From a virus: a stretch of 43,862 bases of DNA. The notes below the pieces were generated by a model. The model was not told the origin of the DNA and searched no databases. It saw nothing but the letters and a program-made list of their open reading frames with translations. Positions 25,764 through 33,639 of the stretch are shown here, piece by piece (within the stretch, counting starts at the first letter, position 1; each line of letters starts with the position of its first letter). The stretch is taken from the IMG/VR virus record IMGVR_UViG_3300023174_000288, positions 1 to 43,862 of that record; one strand, 5' to 3'. The translations under genes and the position numbers were made by a program.

Positions 25764-26954
25764 ATGAATATTGAAGATCTTGTGATTTTTTCTGTTAGAA
25801 ACGGCATCCCGTTAAATTCTTGGGACAGTCGTCTAGTGAACAGTATATACGAACAGATCATTTTTAAAAATAGCCTGACCGAAAAGCAAGGCGCTGCCAT
25901 GGTAAAGATTCTAAAACGATACCAATCAGCGATTTCTGCTCAAGCAGGTCAGGATATTTCACAATTTTTGGAAAATCCCTCATATCGCTTGGGTATTAGA
26001 AAAGTCAACACGATCAAACGCATCACCATAGTTGATCACGATCAATACGGTAAAGCAGTGCAGGTAGAATTTCCATTCGATCAAAAAATTATTGAATCCA
26101 TTAAAGATAAAAAAAACATTAATCATGCAGGTCAATGGAATTCTGAAAAAAAATCCTGGATTTTTCCCCTAAGCGAATATAGCATTGCACATTTGACAAA
26201 AATTGCCCAAGAAAATGCATTTGAAATGGACACAGAATTTAGTTCCTATGCAGAACAATATAATACAATTGTCAAAAACATAGAGCAATACATACCCATA
26301 CTAGTGGCAGAAAATGATGGGGTAAAAATTCGCAATTTTGATGAAAAATTGGTGAATTTTTCGCCTGAAAATATACTAAAATCTGTCTTTGAGGCAAGAA
26401 AATTAGGAGTTTTGACCTGGGGCGAAAACATTGAGGAATACCTTAAAACCGACGATATTAGCGAAACCACTAGAAATTTCTTAAAAAGCGATCCCAGTGA
26501 AGATTTCCATATCAACAGTGAAAAATATGACATTTTTTCACTGGCTGACATTGTGATCAATATGACGCCAACACTGTTTATTATTCCCGGTGGCAGCGAA
26601 TTGGAAAAATTACAGGCCTGTTGCGAATTCTTAAAAAATATCGGAATTGATTCGAGTAAAATTAGTGTGATGTTTAGACTACCAAAAGAAACCCACGAAA
26701 ATTTCAATAATTTTGTGAAAAATTCCGGTTTGAACAATCCTATCACAGATACTACCTGTGCTGTGTTTGTTAGCGGCAAGTTTCCTAAACCTGTACTTAA
26801 ATCTGGAATTAAATTTCACACAGTGATCAATTTAGGCTTTGATAACGTGCATTACAGCCTGAGAGATTTTGTGAAAAATCACGAAAATTTGGTATACTAC
26901 ACCGAAAAAATCAACCCCAAGCAAATGGAATTTACATGGCTTCTTGCAAAGTAA
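25764..26954 (+). CDS. HARP-like domain protein coupled to UvsW, no visible ATPase motif
   Basis: The 396-residue protein has a segment at about residues 98-150 (V-E-F-P-F-D...I-E-S-I-K...W-N-S-E-K-K-S-W-I-F-P-L) that resembles the HARP domain of SMARCAL1-type annealing helicases. The N-terminus contains L-T-E-K-Q-G-A-A-M-V-K-I-L-K-R-Y. The last ~130 residues (T-L-F-I-I-P-G-G-S...I-G-I-D-S-S-K-I-S-V...H-T-V-I-N-L-G-F-D-N-V) resemble a RecA-like helicase lobe, but I find no Walker A or DExx motif. Its 3' end overlaps the uvsW start by 19 bp, implying coupled translation and probably a joint function at replication forks. Confidence 0.7.
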   Translation: MNIEDLVIFSVRNGIPLNSWDSRLVNSIYEQIIFKNSLTEKQGAAMVKILKRYQSAISAQAGQDISQFLENPSYRLGIRKVNTIKRITIVDHDQYGKAVQVEFPFDQKIIESIKDKKNINHAGQWNSEKKSWIFPLSEYSIAHLTKIAQENAFEMDTEFSSYAEQYNTIVKNIEQYIPILVAENDGVKIRNFDEKLVNFSPENILKSVFEARKLGVLTWGENIEEYLKTDDISETTRNFLKSDPSEDFHINSEKYDIFSLADIVINMTPTLFIIPGGSELEKLQACCEFLKNIGIDSSKISVMFRLPKETHENFNNFVKNSGLNNPITDTTCAVFVSGKFPKPVLKSGIKFHTVINLGFDNVHYSLRDFVKNHENLVYYTEKINPKQMEFTWLLAK

Positions 26955-28396
26955 TAATCAAAGACGAAGTCAATGTTAAGATTGAAAATCTCGATCTTGA
27001 CACTCGTAAAGCACTGGTCAAAAAATTCAAATATGAAGACCCTAGTGCCCGTTTTCGCCCCAGTTTTCGCCTGGGTCGCTGGGATGGCAGCATCAGTTTC
27101 TTTGGACTGGGCGGAACCACTTACATGAGCATGTTGCCCCAAGTATTAGAGTACCTAGAAGGTCGAAATTTCTACATTGAACTGGAAGATCACCGCAGTG
27201 CTATCAACCTGGATTTTGAGGCTATTGACACTGATTTTTGGGGGGATCTGACTTGGCCAACCGGACATCGTTTTGCTGGACAACCTATCAGATTACGTGA
27301 AGATCAAGTGGATGTTATCAATATGTTTCTCAAACATCCACAATGTATTCAAGAAATTGCTACTGGTTTTGGCAAAACCATTACTACCGCAACTCTGAGC
27401 AAAATCTGTGAAAAATTCGGTCGTACAATTACCATTGTTCCTAACAAAAGTCTAGTGGAACAGACTGAAGAAGATTTTATTAATTGTCGTTTAGACGTAG
27501 GAGTTTACTACGGAGACAGAAAAGATCTAGATCGAACTCACACAATCTGCACTTGGCAAAGTCTTAATATTTTAGACAAAAACAGCAAGAATTATGACGA
27601 CATTGCCGCCTTCAAATTAGAAGAATTATTAGACAATGTTCAGACAGTTATGGTGGATGAAGTCCATATGGCCAAGGCAGAAGTGTTGAAAAACCTACTG
27701 ACTCGCAACTTGTCGCAAACCCCGATCAGGTGGGGATTGACTGGAACTATTCCCAAGGCTGAACACGAATTTCAAGCCATCAAAGCCAGTCTAGGCGAAG
27801 TGGTAAATCGTGTTCAAGCACATACATTACAAGAGTCCGGAGTGCTGAGTCAATGTCATGTAAATATTGTTCAGACTGCCGAATGGAAAGAATTTCGTAG
27901 CTATCAAGAAGAATTAAAATACCTGGTCTGTGATGAAGTCAGAATGACTTATATTGCTGGATTAATCAGTCGTATTGCGGAATCTGGTAATACGCTGATA
28001 CTGGTAGACAGAATTGAAAGTGGTAAGTTTTTGGTTGAAAATTTACCAGATAGTGTTTTTGTATCCGGCGAAGTCAAAACAAAAAACAGGAAAGAACACT
28101 ATGACGAAATCAAAACTGCCGACAATAAAATTATCGTGGCCACTTATGGCGTTGCTGCCGTCGGTATTAATATTCCCAGGATTTTTAATTTGGTCCTGTT
28201 GGAACCAGGAAAAAGTTTTGTGCGAGTTATTCAAAGCATTGGACGAGGAATTAGAAAAGCCGACGACAAAGACTTTGTACAGATCTGGGACATAACAGCC
28301 GCAGCCAAATACGCAAAACGGCATCTCACAGATCGTAAACGCTTCTACAAAGAAGCACAATACCCCTTCACTATTGAAAAAGTAAAATACCAATAA
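26936..28396 (+). CDS. uvsW: UvsW helicase
   Basis: UvsW is a superfamily 2 helicase that unwinds branched DNA and regresses stalled forks. In the 486-residue protein the N-terminal DNA-binding domain holds R-F-R-P-S-F-R-L-G-R-W-D-G (residues ~39-51), then the Q-type region R-L-R-E-D-Q, Walker A A-T-G-F-G-K-T (142-148), D-E-V-H (241-244), G-L-T-G-T motif III, and motif VI I-Q-S-I-G-R-G-I-R. Its length matches T4 UvsW (~500). The start lies inside the preceding HARP-like gene. Confidence 0.95.
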   Translation: MASCKVIIKDEVNVKIENLDLDTRKALVKKFKYEDPSARFRPSFRLGRWDGSISFFGLGGTTYMSMLPQVLEYLEGRNFYIELEDHRSAINLDFEAIDTDFWGDLTWPTGHRFAGQPIRLREDQVDVINMFLKHPQCIQEIATGFGKTITTATLSKICEKFGRTITIVPNKSLVEQTEEDFINCRLDVGVYYGDRKDLDRTHTICTWQSLNILDKNSKNYDDIAAFKLEELLDNVQTVMVDEVHMAKAEVLKNLLTRNLSQTPIRWGLTGTIPKAEHEFQAIKASLGEVVNRVQAHTLQESGVLSQCHVNIVQTAEWKEFRSYQEELKYLVCDEVRMTYIAGLISRIAESGNTLILVDRIESGKFLVENLPDSVFVSGEVKTKNRKEHYDEIKTADNKIIVATYGVAAVGINIPRIFNLVLLEPGKSFVRVIQSIGRGIRKADDKDFVQIWDITAAAKYAKRHLTDRKRFYKEAQYPFTIEKVKYQ

Positions 28397-28397
28397 C

Positions 28398-28901
28398 ATG
28401 CAAATACTCACCCTTGAGAACAAACTGTTCAGCCTAAATGATTTACCAGACGAGATTGAAGAAGATCTACGTTTCGCTGTGCTAGACAACAGCGACAGCA
28501 GCAATCCTGATCATTTCTTCATCCCCCTAATATTTCTTGAAAGTTTTACAGGACCAGCAGTTGTGCTGAAAATTGGAGATCATGAGTTGGCCATGCCGTT
28601 AGACTGGTGTACTATTGTAGGAGATCCCGAAGGCCCGGAAATGGAAGTGCTACCACTGACCAGTTTAAACGATCGCGGGTTCAAGACATTTTGTTTCAAT
28701 CCATTAGGCAGTTATAGACCGGAGTTTCTTGACATTGACATTATCGATGTTTATCAAGATGTTAAATGGTATTTTCCTAAGATGAAACCGGGACAATTGC
28801 TGTGTACACCACTGCATCCTGGTCCTAACCCAACTTGTGCATATTTTGTCAAAGAAGTTAGCCGTCAAAGCGAACTAGTCAGTTATTCGGCCTGTTGGTA
28901 G
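28398..28901 (+). CDS. Conserved-looking hypothetical protein
   Basis: The 167-residue protein is beta-rich with no recognised domain: L-E-N-K-L-F-S-L-N-D-L-P at the start, H-E-L-A-M-P-L-D-W-C in the middle and W-Y-F-P-K-M-K-P-G-Q-L-L-C-T-P-L-H near the end. I believe similar proteins are common in T4-like phages of aquatic bacteria as unknowns. It begins 1 nt after uvsW and ends 1 nt before the next gene, so it is co-expressed with replication genes. Confidence 0.7.
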   Translation: MQILTLENKLFSLNDLPDEIEEDLRFAVLDNSDSSNPDHFFIPLIFLESFTGPAVVLKIGDHELAMPLDWCTIVGDPEGPEMEVLPLTSLNDRGFKTFCFNPLGSYRPEFLDIDIIDVYQDVKWYFPKMKPGQLLCTPLHPGPNPTCAYFVKEVSRQSELVSYSACW

Positions 28902-28902
28902 T

Positions 28903-29148
28903 ATGAAATACGTGTACGAAAGCCCGGACAACGGCGAGACTGTGTATAAAAGAAAGGTTGGCGAAACAGAACGAGAATTGCACTCGGTGAGCGAACGAAG
29001 AAAAAACTTAATCAACGAAATACGAGAAAATCAATTGTGGGGTGATATTCATCGAGCAGCCCTAACCAATCCTGCTTTACAAGAAGCCCTGGATCGTGTT
29101 AAAATAATATACTACTTGAGTAAAGACAATGGCCGCGGCAAAACTTGA
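28903..29148 (+). CDS. Small basic protein, unknown
   Basis: The 81-residue protein starts with a beta hairpin (K-Y-V-Y-E-S-P-D-N-G-E-T-V-Y-K-R) followed by a charged helix (S-E-R-R-K-N-L-I-N-E-I) and A-L-T-N-P-A-L-Q-E-A-L. No family is recognised. Its 3' end overlaps the next gene by 20 bp. The tight packing in the replication cluster supports a real gene. Confidence 0.65.
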   Translation: MKYVYESPDNGETVYKRKVGETERELHSVSERRKNLINEIRENQLWGDIHRAALTNPALQEALDRVKIIYYLSKDNGRGKT

Positions 29149-29593
29149 TATCAAACGTGAACTATCAGCAGTGGATAATAGAAACTATGATTTCTATAAC
29201 AACCTCACCGACGAAGAAAAACGAGCATTCAGTCCTTATATACTGATGCGTTATGTGTCAAATACCACAGGTGATCGTGATATACAAGAATGGTATTTAG
29301 AAAATACCAATGAATTTGTCAATAAAAATCATTGGACTCTAAGCAAAAATCACAAGGGTCTACTGTGGAAATTGTTTGCTGCCACAGGCGGCGGATCATC
29401 AACCTATCATCCTTATCTAGCAGGAAGTAAAAAAGAAAAAGTCAGTAAATTTGAAAATTTACTAGCTGAAATGTATCCTGCTAAAAAGATAGAGGATATC
29501 AAACTATTGGCCAGTCTAATGACCGCAGAGGATCGACTGGAACTGTTTGATAACCTAGGATTTGATCGTAAACAACGCAAAGAATATGAGTGA
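29129..29593 (+). CDS. Conserved phage protein, possible clamp-loader small subunit
   Basis: The 154-residue protein is helical: Y-D-F-Y-N-N-L-T-D-E-E-K-R-A-F-S-P-Y-I-L-M-R-Y-V near residues 20-43, then N-K-N-H-W-T-L-S-K-N-H-K-G-L-L-W and a basic C-terminus. The opening pattern (Y-D-F-Y...F-S-P-Y...R) resembles proteins I associate with the distant gp62-type clamp-loader subunits of marine T4-like phages, but the match to T4 gp62 itself is not visible, and no gp44 partner lies in the window. Function therefore remains open. It overlaps both neighbours. Confidence 0.6.
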   Translation: MAAAKLDIKRELSAVDNRNYDFYNNLTDEEKRAFSPYILMRYVSNTTGDRDIQEWYLENTNEFVNKNHWTLSKNHKGLLWKLFAATGGGSSTYHPYLAGSKKEKVSKFENLLAEMYPAKKIEDIKLLASLMTAEDRLELFDNLGFDRKQRKEYE

Positions 29594-30284
29594 TTTGATC
29601 TTGGCACAACCATATAAATGTGCTCATTGCAGCACCAGTTTTATGAAAGAACGAACTCTCATGGCTCATATGTGTGAGAAGAAACGTCGCGCTATGCAAC
29701 GAGATGAAAAACGTGTACAAGCAGGGTTTATGGCATTTAATCGCTTTTGGCAATTGACCCAAGGTGCTAAAAAACCCAAGACCTACGAAGAATTTTGCGA
29801 TAGCAGCTATTACAACGCCTTTGTAAAATTTGGCAGTTTTATTAACAATGTCAACCCACTATATCCGGATCGTTTTGTAGACCATGTGATTAAGAGTGGG
29901 GTTAAATTAGATCATTGGTGTAGAGATGAACTGTACGACACTTACCTATATGACATGATAAAAATTGAACCAGTAGAAAGTGCAGTAGAACGCAGTTTAA
30001 AAACTATGATGGAATGGGGAGACGAACAAAAGGCAGAATTTGCACATTATTTCAATTACGTTAGCCTGAGTCGGGCAGTACACGATATACGTAATGGAAA
30101 TATCAGTTGTTGGCTTATATTAAATTCGGCCAGCGGCAAAGAAATGATTGGCAATATGAGCGACGAGCAACTGGAAATGATTGCTCCTGCTTTTGATGTG
30201 CCTTATTGGATTAAGAGATTTAGAGAATTACCGGCAGATGTTGCCCTAGTACGAGAAATTTGTGAAGAGGTAGGAATTAAATGA
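29586..30284 (+). CDS. Zinc-finger protein, unknown function
   Basis: I chose ATG 29586, overlapping the previous stop by 8 bp; the upstream in-frame start at 29562 is a TTG and improbable. The 232-residue protein starts with a single CCHC-type zinc finger: Y-K-C-A-H-C (C12, C15) ... M-A-H-M-C (H28, C30), followed by a basic K-K-R-R. The rest (~200 residues) is a helical domain with F-V-K-F-G-S-F-I-N-N-V and G-V-K-L-D-H-W-C. DNA or RNA binding is likely from the finger; the remainder is unrecognised. Its stop overlaps the cupin start as ATGA. Confidence 0.75.
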   Translation: MSDLILAQPYKCAHCSTSFMKERTLMAHMCEKKRRAMQRDEKRVQAGFMAFNRFWQLTQGAKKPKTYEEFCDSSYYNAFVKFGSFINNVNPLYPDRFVDHVIKSGVKLDHWCRDELYDTYLYDMIKIEPVESAVERSLKTMMEWGDEQKAEFAHYFNYVSLSRAVHDIRNGNISCWLILNSASGKEMIGNMSDEQLEMIAPAFDVPYWIKRFRELPADVALVREICEEVGIK

Positions 30285-30637
30285 GATTAGAAGGTTTTGT
30301 AGAAAAAGGTTGGGGACACGAATTAATTTGGGCTACCAACGACAAGTATTGCGGAAAACTGCTGAAGTTTGACAAGGGTGCTAAATTCAGTATGCACTTT
30401 CACGCTGTAAAAGATGAAACTTGGTATGTGCTAGATGGACGGTTTGAAGTTCGTTGGATTAATACAAAGAACGCTACTACAGATAGCCGCACACTGATGC
30501 CCGGTGATACTTGGCGTAATGAACCATTGTTGCCACATCAGGTGATCTGTATCGAAGAAGGCACCATTATCGAAGTCAGCACACCAGACAGTGTGGAAGA
30601 CAATTATCGTGTGGGCAAAGGCGACAGTCAACAATAA
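30281..30637 (+). CDS. Cupin-domain protein
   Basis: A single cupin barrel of 118 residues. The metal-binding set is visible: H39-F-H41-x4-E46 in M-H-F-H-A-V-K-D-E-T-W-Y and H86 in L-L-P-H-Q-V. The sequence context (K-G-W-G-H-E-L near the start and W-Y-V-L-D-G) is like the C-terminal cupin of type II mannose-6-phosphate isomerases, but without a nucleotidyltransferase domain. A role in sugar or nucleotide-sugar metabolism is possible; no partner enzyme is adjacent. It overlaps the zinc-finger gene by 4 nt. Confidence 0.85.
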   Translation: MRLEGFVEKGWGHELIWATNDKYCGKLLKFDKGAKFSMHFHAVKDETWYVLDGRFEVRWINTKNATTDSRTLMPGDTWRNEPLLPHQVICIEEGTIIEVSTPDSVEDNYRVGKGDSQQ

Positions 30638-30638
30638 A

Positions 30639-31205
30639 ATGGATATTGATATCGATTTTGCTGATCGTAATAGTGTGCTGGAAATTATCCAGCACATTCC
30701 GGCCAGTCTTGATGGCAGTAAACGACACAATACCGGAGTGTATTGCCACGAGATACCTGTCAATCCATTAACAGGAACAGCCAGTATTGATTATAAAACT
30801 GCTGAAGAACGGGGATACTTTAAGATAGATTTCCTCAATGTTAATGTTTATAAAAATATTAAAAATAGTCAACACTTAGAAACACTAATGGAAACCGAGC
30901 CTCTATGGGATTTATTGGAACAAGATGAATTTGTTAACTTGCTATTCCACGTTAGCGGCCACGGAAATCTATTGCGTCAAACCCGACCACGCACTGTAGA
31001 ACAACTGGCCGCAGTATTGGCAATGATTCGTCCTGCTAAGAGATATCTAGTAGGACAAGATTGGGATACCATATTAAATGAAGTATGGACTAAACCCACT
31101 AATGATGATTATTATTTTAAGAAATCCCACGCATTAAGTTATGCCATGGTAGTTATAGTTCATATGAACTTGATCTGCGAAAGCATTAGCCACGAGTACT
31201 CTTAG
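30639..31205 (+). CDS. Miniature DNA polymerase III alpha (DnaE)-like protein
   Basis: I chose the ATG at 30639, 1 nt after the cupin stop, giving 188 residues. Motifs follow C-family polymerases in order: D-I-D-I-D-F at residues 2-7 (matching the catalytic P-D-x-D-x-D-F), R-H-N-T-G-V at 29-34, F-K-I-D-F-L at 61-66 (third catalytic Asp, D64), L-F-H-V-S-G-H-G-N-L-L at 102-112 (like V-F-Q-x-E-x-x-G-M), P-R-T-V-E-Q-L-A-A-V-L-A-M-I-R-P at 117-132, and F-K-K-S-H-A-L-S-Y-A at 160-169 (like F-N-K-S-H-A-A-A-Y). The PHP, thumb, clamp-binding and OB regions are absent. Polymerase activity is uncertain at this size; an accessory or interference role is equally possible. Confidence 0.78.
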   Translation: MDIDIDFADRNSVLEIIQHIPASLDGSKRHNTGVYCHEIPVNPLTGTASIDYKTAEERGYFKIDFLNVNVYKNIKNSQHLETLMETEPLWDLLEQDEFVNLLFHVSGHGNLLRQTRPRTVEQLAAVLAMIRPAKRYLVGQDWDTILNEVWTKPTNDDYYFKKSHALSYAMVVIVHMNLICESISHEYS

Positions 31206-31569
31206 GTATTCTAACCAACTGAATACTTTTTCTCTTTACTCGTTTTTCTGCTATTTCGCTGAGATTTACAGTGGGACCAAAAACTATTTCAACATCTTTA
31301 CTGTTGAATGTTTTTATGGCATAACGAAACGCTGTCATTTCACTTTTTAAGAAAATGTTTATGGGTATTCGCCTATTGCTTTCCCACCACCAAACTTCGC
31401 CCAGTTCGAGAAATTGATTTTTAGCATCAATATCTTTAATCACTGCAATATCATATATGCTGGCCACATACGAATCGAAATTAATAATAATTCCTACATA
31501 TTCTGTTTCGTTGGATTTAATACAGGATACGAATGGATAGTTGTGTTGAAACTGGTTGTGTAGACTCAT
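31186..31569 (-). CDS. Conserved-looking hypothetical protein
   Basis: The 127-residue minus-strand protein has E-Y-V-G-I-I-I-N-F-D-S-Y-V-A-S-I-Y-D-I-A-V-I-K-D near residues 23-46, then L-G-E-V-W-W-W-E-S-N-R-R-I-P-I-N-I-F and a basic C-terminus. No domain is recognised; a mixed alpha/beta fold is likely. It overlaps the DnaE-like gene by 20 bp tail to tail. It stands divergently from the structural gene at 31592, with only 22 bp between the two start codons. Confidence 0.7.
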   Translation of the reverse strand: MSLHNQFQHNYPFVSCIKSNETEYVGIIINFDSYVASIYDIAVIKDIDAKNQFLELGEVWWWESNRRIPINIFLKSEMTAFRYAIKTFNSKDVEIVFGPTVNLSEIAEKRVKRKSIQLVRIPKSTRG

Positions 31570-31578
31570 TGATTAAAG

Positions 31579-31586
31579 AATAAATA
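31579..31586 (+). promoter_or_regulatory. Late promoter, predicted leaderless, for the 347-residue structural gene
   Basis: AATAAATA lies exactly 5 nt before the ATG at 31592. No ribosome-binding site is present. It places a late structural gene inside the replication cluster. Confidence 0.65.
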
Positions 31587-31591
31587 CCGTT

Positions 31592-32635
31592 ATGCAAAAT
31601 TTGCCAATCTATTTATATGCCAATCAGTTCGATGTAATATTAGATTTGGATGCTGGCGTACAGGGAGTCAACCGGATAATGTATCAACGAGACCTTAATA
31701 TTCAAAAAGGCATCAAAAATCAAGTTCGAATACAATTTAAAAACAGCGATCAAAAGAAAATTGCTGTGTCAAATACTGCCACCTATGTATTCAGTCTGTT
31801 TGATGCTGTTAATCGTAGACTACTAATAGAAAAACCACTAACTGTTCTCGACGACAGTCAAACCATTTATACCAGTGCTACACAGTCAGATATTGGCACA
31901 GCATTGAACTTTAGCGATACTTCTGCGTTGACCATAGGACAGACAGTTACCGGTTATGGTATTGCTGCCAATACTGCTATTGTAGGTATTACCACTACTA
32001 CTGTTACTCTTAATCGCAGTACTATTTTTCCTGTGTCATCCGCAACAGGTCTAACGGTTTGTACACCGGGACTAAAGGGCGTGGGGGAATTGGTTCTTAA
32101 CGAAAGCGATACTATGGATCTTGACATCAGCGAATATCAATTCACTGTGAAATATCAAGATCCTGCAGATGGCACTTATTTGCCTGCTTATGCCAACACC
32201 TACTATGCCGTGGCAGGACAACTAAAAGTATTACAAGATATCTATCCTGTACTACAACCCAGCCAAGAAATAGTCAGTTTTAATCAGAGTTTTAATGCTG
32301 ATTCTAATCTGTATGAACACAAGAGTGGTAATATCTACGCTTATCCGGAATTCAACAGCAATGCTGGTCTACACACAGTGGCCATGTATATGAGTGCGTA
32401 TCGCGGGACTGTTTATATACAGGGCACACTGGACAATAGTCCTTCCAGATTTGGTAGATATGCAACCTTGGCTACCAGAACTTACAACGGATATTCGGGC
32501 ATTGATTATGTCAATTTTAACGGTGTGTACACCTATGTGCGTATCATGTATGTGCCTGCTGTTGCTCCGGCAGAGTCAACTAACGATAATCCTACTTTCT
32601 TCGGAAGTTTTGACAAAGTCCTGTACAGATGCTAA
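31592..32635 (+). CDS. Putative baseplate/fibre-associated structural protein
   Basis: The 347-residue protein starts with a beta region (R-D-L-N-I-Q-K-G-I-K-N-Q-V-R-I-Q-F-K-N-S-D) that resembles N-terminal domains of phage upper baseplate or fibre-adaptor proteins. Residues ~90-155 are Thr/Ser-rich repeats, and the C-terminal ~150 residues have aromatic beta strands (T-V-A-M-Y-M-S-A-Y-R-G-T-V-Y-I-Q-G-T-L), like a carbohydrate-binding or discoidin-like jelly roll. Structural function is inferred from composition and the late promoter. It is flanked by replication genes. Confidence 0.7.
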   Translation: MQNLPIYLYANQFDVILDLDAGVQGVNRIMYQRDLNIQKGIKNQVRIQFKNSDQKKIAVSNTATYVFSLFDAVNRRLLIEKPLTVLDDSQTIYTSATQSDIGTALNFSDTSALTIGQTVTGYGIAANTAIVGITTTTVTLNRSTIFPVSSATGLTVCTPGLKGVGELVLNESDTMDLDISEYQFTVKYQDPADGTYLPAYANTYYAVAGQLKVLQDIYPVLQPSQEIVSFNQSFNADSNLYEHKSGNIYAYPEFNSNAGLHTVAMYMSAYRGTVYIQGTLDNSPSRFGRYATLATRTYNGYSGIDYVNFNGVYTYVRIMYVPAVAPAESTNDNPTFFGSFDKVLYRC

Positions 32636-32643
32636 AATAGCAT

Positions 32644-33639
32644 GTGGACTTCTCAACTACAATATTATCTCTAATCCCGGGCCGCCGTAAAACTACACCC
32701 AGTGGGTGGATCAGTTTTGACGCCGTTTGCTGTCATCATATGGGCCAAGCACCAGATACTCGCAGTCGAGGAGGTATATTAACAACACCAGAAAGTGGGT
32801 TTCAATATCACTGCTTCAACTGCGGATTCAAGGCTGGCTGGAGCCCAGGACGATTACTGACCACCAATACCAAACGACTTTGCCAATGGTTAGGTATGGG
32901 GTCTGATGATATCAGCAAACTAAATCTCGAATTGATGCGGCAACAGCAAAAGACCGCACCTGCGCTAAAAAGTTTAGCAAATCTCACGCTGGAAGATCGA
33001 GAATTACCATCAGATACTCGCACACTAAAAGAATGGGCACAAGCAGATCTCCCAGAGCCAGTTGTAAAAATGTTTGAATATTTGGTTATGAGGGGTATGG
33101 ATATTGATTGGTATCCTTGGATGTGGTCTCCGGCCGATGGGTACAGAGATAGACTGATTATACCATTTTATCACGAAAAAAGAACAGTAGGATTTACTGC
33201 CCGTAAAATTACACCAGGTAAACCAAAATATCTCAATGTGAGCCAACCTGGATATGTTTTTAATCTTGACGCACAAACTGCCAATTACGATAGGAAATAT
33301 TGTATAGTTGTAGAAGGACAGTTTGATGCCATTGCTGTGGACGGTGTGGCCATAATGACCAACGAAGTCAGCAAAAATCAAGCAGCAAGAATTACTGCGT
33401 TAAATAGAGACACTATTGTTGTACCTGACCAAGATGCCGCAGGTGCTGCTATGATTAAATCCGCACTGGACCACAATTGGTCAGTCAGTATTCCCCCGTG
33501 GGGAGAAAACATTAAGGACGTTGCCGATGCTGTGAAACAATACGGTAGGCTGTATACAATGGCCACCATACTACACTATAGAGAAACTAACCCAATAAAA
33601 ATTCAACTGTTATATAAGAAACTGTCTAATGCCAATTAA
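32644..33639 (+). CDS. gp61: DNA primase gp61
   Basis: gp61 makes RNA primers with helicase gp41. The 331-residue frame starts at GTG 32644, since no in-frame ATG fits before the zinc region. A zinc-ribbon is visible as C-C-H-H (from ~29) and Y-H-C-F-N-C-G-F (~57-64). The TOPRIM core shows V-V-E-G-Q-F-D-A-I-A (~222-231, catalytic Glu) and V-V-P-D-Q-D-A-A-G (the D-x-D region). The length matches T4 gp61 (342). It overlaps gene 41 by 11 bp, reflecting the primase-helicase partnership. Confidence 0.92.
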   Translation: MDFSTTILSLIPGRRKTTPSGWISFDAVCCHHMGQAPDTRSRGGILTTPESGFQYHCFNCGFKAGWSPGRLLTTNTKRLCQWLGMGSDDISKLNLELMRQQQKTAPALKSLANLTLEDRELPSDTRTLKEWAQADLPEPVVKMFEYLVMRGMDIDWYPWMWSPADGYRDRLIIPFYHEKRTVGFTARKITPGKPKYLNVSQPGYVFNLDAQTANYDRKYCIVVEGQFDAIAVDGVAIMTNEVSKNQAARITALNRDTIVVPDQDAAGAAMIKSALDHNWSVSIPPWGENIKDVADAVKQYGRLYTMATILHYRETNPIKIQLLYKKLSNAN

